From positions 132,322-196,321 of the forward strand of contig CAZTHK010000003.1 of the NCBI GenBank assembly GCA_964613215.1: DNA of 64,000 nt. The letters are read 5' to 3'. The notes under the pieces were generated by a model. The model was not told the DNA's origin and ran no database searches. It saw only the letters and a program-made list of their open reading frames with translations. This DNA comes from CAZTHK01 sp964613215. GTDB lineage: Bacteria > Krumholzibacteriota > Krumholzibacteriia > Krumholzibacteriales > CAZTHK01. The position numbers were made by a program, and so were the translations under genes. Numbering within the stretch: the first letter of the stretch is position 1; each line of letters begins with the position of its first letter. This document shows, piece by piece, positions 56,238-64,000 of the stretch.

Positions 56238-56355
56238 ATGGATCAGGCAGAATAGATTTATTCTGACTTAATCACAGGCAGGATGATTATGGAGAGACCC
56301 CTTGCCATATATAAACCCGGGGAAAAAGAGATTCGGAAAATAAAGAGGAGTACTA

Positions 56356-57888
56356 ATGGTTACTGAATATTCGACTATCAAGGATATAGCCGGTCCGCTG
56401 GTGTTGATGGATCAGGTAAAGGGTGCTACATATGAGGAGCTGGTGGAGGTGGAGCTTCCCGGGGGGGAAATGAGAAGGGGGAAGGTGCTGGAGGTGGACA
56501 GGGAGAAGGTGCTGGTGCAGCTTTTTGAGGGCACCCGGGGTGTGGACATCGATAAAACCAGGGTTCGTTTTCTGGGCAAGAGGCTGGAGTTGGCTGTTTC
56601 TCCCGATATTCTTGGCAGAATATTCAACGGCCTGGGTATGCCCATAGATGAAGGGCCTTCCATAATACCGGAGAAGAGGCTGGATATCAATGGTGCTCCG
56701 GTGAACCCCTACGCCAGGGTATATCCCAGGGAATTCATCCAGACCGGGGTTTCAGCTATAGATGGCTTGAATACACTGGTGAGAGGGCAGAAACTCCCCA
56801 TCTTCTCGGGATTCGGACTGCCCCATTCAGAACTTGCTGCTCAGATAGCCCGTCAGGCAGCTGTGCCCGGTTCGGAGGCACCTTTTGCCATAGTTTTTGC
56901 CGCCATGGGGATCACCTTTGAAGAGGCCAACTACTTCATCCGTGACTTTCAGGAAACCGGGGCCATGGAGAGAGTGGTGCTCTTTATCAATCTGGCCAAT
57001 GATCCCACTGTGGAGAGGGTGGCCACACCCAGAGCAGCACTGACGGCGGCGGAATACCTGGCCTTCGAAATGGGAATGCATGTACTGGTGATAATGACGG
57101 ATATGACCAATTACTGCGAAGCACTCAGGGAGGTTTCAGTGGCCCGTAAGGAGATACCCGGCAGGAGGGGGTATCCCGGATACCTCTACACCGACCTGGC
57201 CACCATATACGAGCGGGCCGGATTGCTGAAGGGGGAGAAAGAGGGAGAGACTGCCGAGGGTTCCATTACCCAGATCCCGGTTATCTCCATGCCGGATGAT
57301 GACAAGACTCATCCCATTCCCGACCTTACCGGCTATATTACCGAAGGGCAGATCATACTGGACCGGGTTCTTCACAGAAAGGGTGTATATCCTCCCATTA
57401 ATGTTCTGCCCAGTCTCTCCAGATTGAGAGATAAGGGGATCGGAGAGGGAAGAACCAGAGAGGATCATGCCCAGATTGCCAACCAGCTCTTTTCCTCCTA
57501 TGCCAGGAGCAAGGATGTGGAGGAACTGGCGGTGGTTCTGGGAGAAGCGGCCCTTAGTGAGTCGGATAAGGCCTTCATGAAATTCGGTGATGAATTCGAG
57601 AAGAGTTTCGTCCGCCAGGCCCTGGATGAAAACAGGGGCATTGAGGAAACCCTTGATATAGGCTGGCATCTCTTGAGAGCAATTCCCAGAAAGGAGATCA
57701 AACGGATAAAGGACGATATGATCGAGAAGTATATGGCCGGGAGCGAGGGAAGGGAACCCGGAGAAGAGGAGGTGGAACCGGCTGAGAAGGTGAAGGAGAG
57801 GGAGAAGGAAAAGAAGAAATCCACTGAAGAGCAAAAGCAACCAGAGGGTAAGCCGAAGGAGGAGGTAGAGGATGAAGGGGAAGGTTAA
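56356..57888 (+). CDS. ntpB: V-type ATPase regulatory subunit B
   Basis: The nucleotide-binding but non-catalytic partner of subunit A. The 510-residue product has YSTIKDIAGPLVLMDQVKGATYEELVE, the FIQTGVSAIDGLNTLVRGQKLPIFSGFGLPH block (no P-loop lysine, as expected) and the YPGYLYTDLATIYERAG block. About 45 C-terminal residues beyond the usual end form a charged Lys/Glu-rich tail, whose codons also contain the ribosome-binding site for ntpD. GAGGAG precedes the ATG. Confidence 0.95.
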   Translation: MVTEYSTIKDIAGPLVLMDQVKGATYEELVEVELPGGEMRRGKVLEVDREKVLVQLFEGTRGVDIDKTRVRFLGKRLELAVSPDILGRIFNGLGMPIDEGPSIIPEKRLDINGAPVNPYARVYPREFIQTGVSAIDGLNTLVRGQKLPIFSGFGLPHSELAAQIARQAAVPGSEAPFAIVFAAMGITFEEANYFIRDFQETGAMERVVLFINLANDPTVERVATPRAALTAAEYLAFEMGMHVLVIMTDMTNYCEALREVSVARKEIPGRRGYPGYLYTDLATIYERAGLLKGEKEGETAEGSITQIPVISMPDDDKTHPIPDLTGYITEGQIILDRVLHRKGVYPPINVLPSLSRLRDKGIGEGRTREDHAQIANQLFSSYARSKDVEELAVVLGEAALSESDKAFMKFGDEFEKSFVRQALDENRGIEETLDIGWHLLRAIPRKEIKRIKDDMIEKYMAGSEGREPGEEEVEPAEKVKEREKEKKKSTEEQKQPEGKPKEEVEDEGEG

Positions 57889-58486
57889 TCCTACCCGTAT
57901 GGTTCTGCTCCGTCTGCGGAAGCGGCTGGAGCTGGCCAGGAGAGGGCATAAGCTACTCAAGAATAAACAGGAAAAATTGATGCAGAACTTCTTCGACCTG
58001 GTGGAAGAAACAGAGGAACTGAGAAGCGGGGTAGAGGAAGATCTCCTTGAGATACAACTTCTGTACCTGTCCGGAAGGGCCACTACTCCTCCTCAGCAGA
58101 TAGAGGATATACTGGGTCTCAGACCGGTCAAACCGGATCTGGAGGTTAAAGCAAGGTATGAAATGAATGTCAGGATTCCCATGTTTTCATGTGAGATTCC
58201 GGAAGCTGAACTCTGGTATAATCTTTCCCGATCCTCCCCGGCCATAGACAAAGCTCTGGAGAGTCTGTTCAAATCCTTCAGCGACCTGCTGGCCATGGTG
58301 GAGAAGGAGAACGCCCTGTTCAGAATGTCTGAGGAACTGGAGAAGACCAGGCGGAGGGTCAATGCCCTGGAATATGTTCTGATCCCCGACCTGGAGGAAA
58401 CCATCAGGAAAATTTCGGACAAGCTCAGCGAGGCGGAAAGGTCTAATCAGACCAGGCTGATGAAGATCAAGGATATGCTTCAGTAA
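57872..58486 (+). CDS. ntpD: V-type ATPase subunit D (central shaft)
   Basis: A 204-residue coiled-coil protein with the D-subunit N-terminus VNPTRMVLLRLRKRLELARRGHKLLKNKQEKLM and the C-terminal RRRVNALEYVLIPDLEETIRKI-like helix. It is the rotor axle inside the A3B3 head. The start overlaps ntpB by 17 bases, with GGAGGTAGAGG just upstream. Last gene of the operon. Confidence 0.93.
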   Translation: MKGKVNPTRMVLLRLRKRLELARRGHKLLKNKQEKLMQNFFDLVEETEELRSGVEEDLLEIQLLYLSGRATTPPQQIEDILGLRPVKPDLEVKARYEMNVRIPMFSCEIPEAELWYNLSRSSPAIDKALESLFKSFSDLLAMVEKENALFRMSEELEKTRRRVNALEYVLIPDLEETIRKISDKLSEAERSNQTRLMKIKDMLQ

Positions 58487-58599
58487 ACTGCATTCCCAGG
58501 TATTCGGTTCAGCCCTCCCAACTGTTTTCAGACTCTGCATTTTTATGAGCATCAATAACTTTTCCGCTTCCCCTGCCATGGACAGATTAACACAGAGAG

Positions 58600-58623
58600 G
58601 GGGGGATAACTGCTTATCCTCCC
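58600..58623 (+). terminator. Hairpin downstream of the V-ATPase operon
   Basis: GGGGGGATAA (58600-58609) pairs with TTATCCTCCC (58614-58623) with one G-T wobble and a four-base CTGC loop. It is followed by GGTGCTATTTCTTTG, a weak T-rich tail. It lies 114 bases after ntpD and is a likely terminator. Confidence 0.55.
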
Positions 58624-58648
58624 GGTGCTATTTCTTTGTTCAAAATTA

Positions 58649-58677
58649 TTGACACGGGGAGGGGCAGGAATTATATT
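58649..58677 (+). promoter_or_regulatory. Sigma70-type promoter of the TonB-dependent receptor
   Basis: TTGACA (58649-58654), a 17-base spacer and TATATT (58672-58677). The start would be near 58684, giving a leader of about 110 bases. The gap 58487-58793 holds only this promoter and the preceding hairpin. Confidence 0.7.
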
Positions 58678-58793
58678 AGTTTTGAGAGTTAAAAGAACAG
58701 AATATTGAGACCCTCACCTCTTAATCCCGATTCTATCAATATTTTATGAAGAGGGAATTATGGTGATAATATAATCGGGCAAGGAGTTGAATC

Positions 58794-61700
58794 ATGAAAA
58801 TCCGCTCTCAAGCTGTGAAGTTTTCATATCTGTTATCTCTTTTCCTTGTAGGACTGCTGCTCAGCGGAAGTGCTGCGGCCCAGACAGGAAAAATCAACGG
58901 AACTGTAAGAGACGCCGAAACCGGCGAGTCTTTGCCCTATGCCAACGTAGTCATCGTGGGCACCAAGATGGGAGCAATGACTCTTCCCAACGGTACCTTC
59001 AAGATTGTGGGGGTTCCGGTGGGAACCTATACGGTAAAGGCCATGATGATGGGATATGAGGTCAAGAATATAGCAGATGTGAAGGTCAACTCCGGACAGA
59101 CCACTACCATTAAGTTTTCTCTGAAGGAGAAAGTCGTCGGAACAACCCAGGAAATTACGGTAGAGGCGGAGTTGCCCCAGATTGAGACCAAGGAGAGTGA
59201 CGTTTCACATAAGGTTTCCAGGGATGAGCTGCAGGAGCTGCCGGTGGACGATGTTACCGAGGCGGTGGCCCTGAAGAGCGGTATTGTGAAAACGGGTGAC
59301 GAATTGCACGTCAGGGGCGGACGTTCGGGAGAGGTTCAGTTCCAGATCGATGGAGTGCCGGTGGATGATCCCCTGGGCGGAGGGATGATTTCGGTGGGGC
59401 TGCTGGGAACCGACCAGAGTGAGGTTATCACCGGGGGAATGGATGCGGAGTACGGAAATGCCCAGTCGGCTATTGTCAATGTGAGTACCCGCGAGGGCGG
59501 AAGAACATTCAATGGACAGGTCCGTTATATGACCGATGACTTCGGCCGGAAGGATAAGACCTACACCAACTACGACAGGCTGAGTATCGGTTTTGGAGGA
59601 CCCACTCCTGTGAAGGATCTGACTTACTACATATCCGGTCAGGCTACTTTCACCGATGGCGAGAACTGGACCATAGCGGACAGGGAGGAGCACACTTTTC
59701 TTAATGATCTTATTAAATTCACCGACCGGCTGAGTCACAGTTACAATATTCAGGGTAAACTGGCCTGGAAGTTGAGCAGAAATATGAAACTGGTGGGAGA
59801 GGCCATTTATTCCAATACCCGCTCTGACCGTTTTATCAACAACTGGAATATAGAGGGGTACGTACAGAAGGAATACAGGTTCATGTCCCTCAGGTCCAGC
59901 CGCGACAAGGCGGGCGAAGATGACAGGGATTTCGGAACCTACGTAGCGGTCTACCACGGCCCCTGGGCGGAAAAGGAACTTCCCCGGGTTGATTACTTTC
60001 CCGGAAGCATCGAAGCCAGGCGGAAGGTGATCTATCCGGTACAGATTTACGATAAGGTCAGGGATCCCAACAATCCCGCGGCGGGAGCGTTTCTGGTACG
60101 CTATGACAACTTCTACGCCCGGATGCTGACCGATGTATACGGAAACGAAGTGGAGGTCATCTGGGATGAAAGAATAATTAATCCCGATGGTGAAACGGTG
60201 GGATATGAGAGCAGGCAGCTGTTCGAAGGTTTCCAGAACCCGGAATGCAAGTTCAGTCATTTCAAGAATGATTCCAGTTATGTATATTTCAACTCGGCCG
60301 AGAGAACTGCCACCACCACCACCGACCGGTTACACATGAAGTTTCAGTTGAATCATATTATAAGCGACGATGTCAGCTACTCGGTAAAGATGAGCCGGGC
60401 CCAGTTCAGCCGTCTCTCCACGGTAGACGACAAAGAGCCCTCTCAGTTCAACGTCGCCGGAAAACCGGTTATAATGCCCAGCGGCAATTACCGCTATACC
60501 GGAGTAACCAATGCATACTTCTACACCGATCCTGATTATCCTTATTATATAACCGCCTACGATTTTCCCAGGTACCACGACAGAAAGAGTGTGGTTTACA
60601 CTCTCAAAGCCGATCTTACCTCTCAGAAGTGGGAGGGGCACAGGTTCAAGACGGGGATTCAGCTGATATACAATGACCTGAATGAAGAATACCGTTATAA
60701 CCCCGGTTTACAGAGGCGCCTGGAAGACGGGGGATACATGCAGGGAACCTCTACCAATCTCTTCCATAATTTCAATCCGGAGGGTTCCTATTATGTTCAG
60801 GATAAGTGGGAATATCAGGGAATGGTGGTGAATGCCGGAGTACGGCTGGATTTCTTCTCTCCGGGCAACAACAATGAGATTACAGTCAAGAGCTCGGAGA
60901 TCGATCCGGATGTGGAGTCATATAAATTCCAGATAAGTCCCCGCCTGGGATTTGCCTTCCCCATTTCGGACCGGGATAAGTTCCATTTCCATTACGGACG
61001 TTTCACCCAGTGGCCCAGCAGAAATTTTCTCTTTCAGACTCAGGAGCTTATCGGCGGCGTAGGAACCATCGGAAATCCCGATCTGGATGAGGAGCTTACC
61101 GTTTCTTACCAGGCTGGAGTTTCACATCAGTTTACCGAGACGGTGGCCGGTCATTTCGTGGTGTTCAACAAGGATATATTCGGGCTGATCTCCTCCACCA
61201 GGGTGTTCGACGAAGATCTGGGTGTTCAGGGGTATAGATTTATTAACAGGACATATGCCAGTTCCAGGGGACTGGAGATTACCTTCAACAAACGCCTGAG
61301 CCATCATGTGGCGGGTGAGGTTTCATATACATATTCCTATGCCGATGGGGTGGCTTCGGATGCCAACTTCGGTGTATCGGCAGAGGGTCTGACCCATCTG
61401 CCCACCCAGGAGATGCCCCTTGACTGGGATCAGAGGCATACCCTCAATGTCACCTTGAGACTCCAGGATGAGAACAAGTGGGGAGCCACCCTGGTTTATT
61501 CCTTCGGCAGCGGATTGCCCTGGACACCGGTAGACCGTTTTGCCCGGCGTCAGAATCCCCTGTGGGAGAATTCCCAGCGTCTGCCGGAGACCCACCGGAT
61601 TGATGTACAGGGAAGAAAGAAATTCAACATATACGGACAGGAGCTGACCCTCTTCTTCGAAGGAAGAAATCTTCTGGATGAAGACATACTTCTGCCCGGC

Positions 61701-61901
61701 GGTACCAGGCCGGGGGCCACCCCGGGCATGCATAACGCCAGGATGGACGGAGGATCCTATATTACCGAAACCGGTAATTTCGGAGGGGCATACCTGCAGG
61801 ATCTGGACGAGGATGGGATAGATGACTTCACCCCGGTACATGACCCCACCATATGGGCGAGCCACAGGAGTTGGCGTATTGGGTTTGGATTCGAATTCTA
61901 A
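58794..61901 (+). CDS. TonB-dependent outer-membrane receptor with carboxypeptidase-like N-terminus
   Basis: A 1035-residue protein: signal peptide ending SGSAAAQ; a CarboxypepD_reg-like domain at about 30-110 (GTVRDAETGESLPYANVVIVGTKMGAMT); a TonB plug (SRDELQELPVDDVTEAVALKSG, HVRGGRSGEVQFQIDGVPV); a 22-strand-type barrel; and a C-terminal phenylalanine. Near the end is DLDEDGIDDF, resembling a calcium-binding DxDxDG loop. Such receptors import siderophores, glycans or peptides; the substrate is unknown. AAGGAG precedes the ATG. It is followed 25 bases later by a secreted protein that may work with it. Confidence 0.88.
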   Translation: MKIRSQAVKFSYLLSLFLVGLLLSGSAAAQTGKINGTVRDAETGESLPYANVVIVGTKMGAMTLPNGTFKIVGVPVGTYTVKAMMMGYEVKNIADVKVNSGQTTTIKFSLKEKVVGTTQEITVEAELPQIETKESDVSHKVSRDELQELPVDDVTEAVALKSGIVKTGDELHVRGGRSGEVQFQIDGVPVDDPLGGGMISVGLLGTDQSEVITGGMDAEYGNAQSAIVNVSTREGGRTFNGQVRYMTDDFGRKDKTYTNYDRLSIGFGGPTPVKDLTYYISGQATFTDGENWTIADREEHTFLNDLIKFTDRLSHSYNIQGKLAWKLSRNMKLVGEAIYSNTRSDRFINNWNIEGYVQKEYRFMSLRSSRDKAGEDDRDFGTYVAVYHGPWAEKELPRVDYFPGSIEARRKVIYPVQIYDKVRDPNNPAAGAFLVRYDNFYARMLTDVYGNEVEVIWDERIINPDGETVGYESRQLFEGFQNPECKFSHFKNDSSYVYFNSAERTATTTTDRLHMKFQLNHIISDDVSYSVKMSRAQFSRLSTVDDKEPSQFNVAGKPVIMPSGNYRYTGVTNAYFYTDPDYPYYITAYDFPRYHDRKSVVYTLKADLTSQKWEGHRFKTGIQLIYNDLNEEYRYNPGLQRRLEDGGYMQGTSTNLFHNFNPEGSYYVQDKWEYQGMVVNAGVRLDFFSPGNNNEITVKSSEIDPDVESYKFQISPRLGFAFPISDRDKFHFHYGRFTQWPSRNFLFQTQELIGGVGTIGNPDLDEELTVSYQAGVSHQFTETVAGHFVVFNKDIFGLISSTRVFDEDLGVQGYRFINRTYASSRGLEITFNKRLSHHVAGEVSYTYSYADGVASDANFGVSAEGLTHLPTQEMPLDWDQRHTLNVTLRLQDENKWGATLVYSFGSGLPWTPVDRFARRQNPLWENSQRLPETHRIDVQGRKKFNIYGQELTLFFEGRNLLDEDILLPGGTRPGATPGMHNARMDGGSYITETGNFGGAYLQDLDEDGIDDFTPVHDPTIWASHRSWRIGFGFEF

Positions 61902-61926
61902 ACCGGAGATCAGGGAGGTATATTAA

Positions 61927-64000
61927 ATGTTACGCAGGGTCGCGATTTCACTTTTGATAATATCAGTAGGATTACTGGCTTATGCACCGGATTCGTTATC
62001 CCGTAAGATAGATTCGAAATGGATAGGCAAGATGAAGAGAATGGAGAGGATCTGGGATACCAGCGGCACCGGTATACATAATGTAGGTAATCTTCAGATG
62101 AATGTGACCAACTGGGGAGCCTTCGGTTCCTATCCCAGTTCAACCTTCCCCACCAACGAATTTCCCTCTGCCCAGTGGCCCGCCAATTCAGGGGTGGAGT
62201 ATCTTTATATCTCCGGTCTGTGGGTGGGAGCCAAGAAGGGTGGGGTCCCGGTGGTTTCCACAGCCGCCTATGAGAGAGAGTTTCAGCCCGATTCCAGGGA
62301 TCCGCTGGCCAGGATATACGCCAGTGGCGAGGGGACTGTGGGGGGTGCACGCCTTCCCACCCCTGCGGATGATGACAAGGATGGGCTGGTGGACGAGGAT
62401 TGGCTCAACGGTTACGATGATGACGGAGACGGACTCATAGATGAGGATTATGCCGCCATAGGCAAGCAGATGTTCAGCTGCTGGTTTACCGATGACCAGC
62501 CCAGTGCCACCAAGAGTTATCCCGAGCATACCCCCCTTCACCTGTTTGTCCGGCAGGAGAGCTATCAGTGGGAGGAGGAACAGTACTATAATTTTGTAGG
62601 GGTGGAATACAAGTTTACCAACTACGGCAGCGAGACCATCGAGGATATGTATGTAGGTTTCTTTGCCGATGGCGATGCCGGTCCCCGTACCGGTGATCAG
62701 TACTGGATGGATGATAAGACCTGCCGTTTCCCCCCCACCGGAAAGTCCAGGGTGGTTTGTGCCCGCAAGGGCGACCGGGAGGTGCCAATTAACGTTAACA
62801 TTGCCTATTTTTATGATGATGACGGGGATGATGGGCAGACTACCGGTTACTTCGGCATTCTGTTTCTGGGGCATGCCACCGATCCTCTGGGAGAGAATGC
62901 TCCCCGGAAGCTTGGTATTACCTCCTATCAGAACTTTTCCGGTGATCAGCAGTATGAGAATGGCGGTGATCCTACCAATGATTTTCAGCGTTATGAGCTG
63001 ATGAGCAAGGATAATCTGTTTGACCGGTGTGGTGATGTCCCCCGGGATTACCGGATGATGATGGCGGTTGGTCCCTTCAGGGAGCTTCCCCCGGACAGCA
63101 CCATGGTTTTGCAGGTAGCCTTCGTATGCGGTGAGGGGCTGGCCGGGATGAAGAAGGCGGCCGGCAGTGCGGCCATGGCGTATGACGGCAACTGGTTTGA
63201 TCTTGATCATAATCCGGAGACCGGAGTGAATGGCAGGGAGACTCCCATTCCCGGGCCGGTAAATCAGATAGAGCCCGACTCCTGTGACGCGGTGGAGGAG
63301 TTCCGCAGCGCAGCCAGGGGAGAGGTTATCTGGGTTAACGTGGATTGCCGGGAGGAGCTGGCCCTCTACAACAATCAGCAGTGTGACAAGGGCGGAGCTG
63401 ATTTCAGCGATTTCCAGACCGGTGTGGATGGCAAGGAGGGACATATAAACTGGCTGGTGGGTACCGCTCCCCCACCGCCCAATGTCAGATTACTGCCAAA
63501 GAATGGCAGAGTAGTTCTACTGTGGGACAATTTCAGTGAAGTTACCCCCGATGTAAGCACCCAGCAGTTCGACTTCGAGGGATACCGGATATGGAGGGCG
63601 GATGGATGGAACAGGCCCATAGGCACCTCCATCAAGAGTGGGCCGGGGCGTGATTTGTGGCAGCTTCTGGAGGAGCGCGACCTGGTGGTCAATAGAGACG
63701 GCACCCCCAACACTATCCCGCCCAACAGGAAATTCAAGGAACCGTATCCGGTGGGATGGAAATACCGGCCCCTCTCCTACCTGGATAACCGTGAAGAGTT
63801 GCTCAACATGTTCGAGGAAAGCATCCATCAGTACCCCATGGATACTGTTCCCTGTCCGCCCGGGTTGAGCGGTTTCCAGTGTGATACCCTGGAGGCGCTG
63901 GCCAGGTTCAATCTGGGTTTCGAGGGTGGCAAGCAGTATTACAAATATGTGGACAATACGGTGCATAACGGGATGCACTATTTTTACGCGGTTACGGCAT
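61927..64000 (+). CDS. Secreted protein with calcium-type repeats, cut by the right edge
   Basis: An ATG at 61927 with GGGAGG 8 bases upstream opens a frame with no stop to the window end (691 codons visible). It begins MLRRVAISLLIISVGLLAYAP, a signal peptide. Two adjacent aspartate-rich loops (ADDDKDGLVDEDW and YDDDGDGLIDEDY) look like type 3/dockerin-like calcium sites. Later, APPPPNVRLLPKNGRVVLLW followed by YRIWRADG suggests the start of a fibronectin-III-like domain. The family is not recognised, but its place right after a TonB-dependent receptor suggests a surface partner. No stop or C-terminal sorting domain is visible here. Confidence 0.8.
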   Translation, partial: MLRRVAISLLIISVGLLAYAPDSLSRKIDSKWIGKMKRMERIWDTSGTGIHNVGNLQMNVTNWGAFGSYPSSTFPTNEFPSAQWPANSGVEYLYISGLWVGAKKGGVPVVSTAAYEREFQPDSRDPLARIYASGEGTVGGARLPTPADDDKDGLVDEDWLNGYDDDGDGLIDEDYAAIGKQMFSCWFTDDQPSATKSYPEHTPLHLFVRQESYQWEEEQYYNFVGVEYKFTNYGSETIEDMYVGFFADGDAGPRTGDQYWMDDKTCRFPPTGKSRVVCARKGDREVPINVNIAYFYDDDGDDGQTTGYFGILFLGHATDPLGENAPRKLGITSYQNFSGDQQYENGGDPTNDFQRYELMSKDNLFDRCGDVPRDYRMMMAVGPFRELPPDSTMVLQVAFVCGEGLAGMKKAAGSAAMAYDGNWFDLDHNPETGVNGRETPIPGPVNQIEPDSCDAVEEFRSAARGEVIWVNVDCREELALYNNQQCDKGGADFSDFQTGVDGKEGHINWLVGTAPPPPNVRLLPKNGRVVLLWDNFSEVTPDVSTQQFDFEGYRIWRADGWNRPIGTSIKSGPGRDLWQLLEERDLVVNRDGTPNTIPPNRKFKEPYPVGWKYRPLSYLDNREELLNMFEESIHQYPMDTVPCPPGLSGFQCDTLEALARFNLGFEGGKQYYKYVDNTVHNGMHYFYAVTA

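Noticed and set aside
62188..63444. Minus-strand ORF of 418 codons
   Set aside because: It lies antisense to the open plus-strand secreted protein, whose signal peptide, ribosome-binding site and calcium loops are clear; the minus-strand protein has low-complexity Ile/Gly/His composition typical of a shadow frame.

Overview
The window reads as a chromosomal segment from a diderm (Gram-negative-type) bacterium of the FCB superphylum, probably outside Bacteroidota. The evidence is an SprA/Sov-family outer-membrane giant, LptF/LptG permeases, a TonB-dependent receptor with a carboxypeptidase-regulatory-like N-terminal domain, a bacterial V-type ATPase operon and a two-part glycine decarboxylase. 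Lineages such as Krumholzibacteriota, Fermentibacterota, Eisenbacteria, Latescibacterota or Zixibacteria would fit, but the sequence alone does not let me choose. Coding strands are purine-rich with frequent AGG/AGA arginine codons, and TTG and GTG starts are common. I see no rRNA, tRNA, CRISPR, insertion sequence or prophage.

Layout. 1-2660 (minus): the start of an exported protein cut by the left edge, then lptG and lptF. 2661-2981 is a divergent control region with inverted repeats. 2982-10451 (plus): the SprA homologue and an M28 peptidase. 10674-22866 (plus): a classic translation/RNA cluster, rimP-nusA-infB-ylxP-rbfA-nrnA-truB-ribF-rpsO-pnp-dut, followed by a polysaccharide deacetylase. 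22966-26051 (minus): a DUF4388 protein and a TPR/zinc-ribbon membrane protein of unknown role. 26365-27660: asnS. 27661-30400: two tandem, roughly 83% identical secreted eight-cysteine proteins of unknown function, each with its own near-consensus promoter and hairpin terminator. 30541-46526 (plus): one long, tightly packed run: a 1213-residue TPR protein, uvrA, gcvT-gcvH-gcvPA-gcvPB, a LipM-type octanoyltransferase and a peptide ABC transporter lacking a binding protein. 46640-49095 (minus): an EamA and a MATE transporter. 49431-58486 (plus): a V-ATPase operon in the Enterococcus hirae order ntpF-I-K-E-C-G-A-B-D. 58794 to the right end: a TonB-dependent receptor and a secreted protein that runs off the window.

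How the parts may work together. Glycine cleavage, octanoylation of its H protein and peptide import sit in one transcription unit, which suggests catabolism of peptides or glycine. The V-ATPase proteolipid keeps the residues that bind Na+ in E. hirae NtpK, so sodium coupling is likely. The least explained parts are the tandem eight-cysteine proteins and their promoters, the TPR/zinc-ribbon plus DUF4388 pair, and the repeat cluster between lptF and the SprA gene. All family assignments come from reading motifs by eye; no database search was run.
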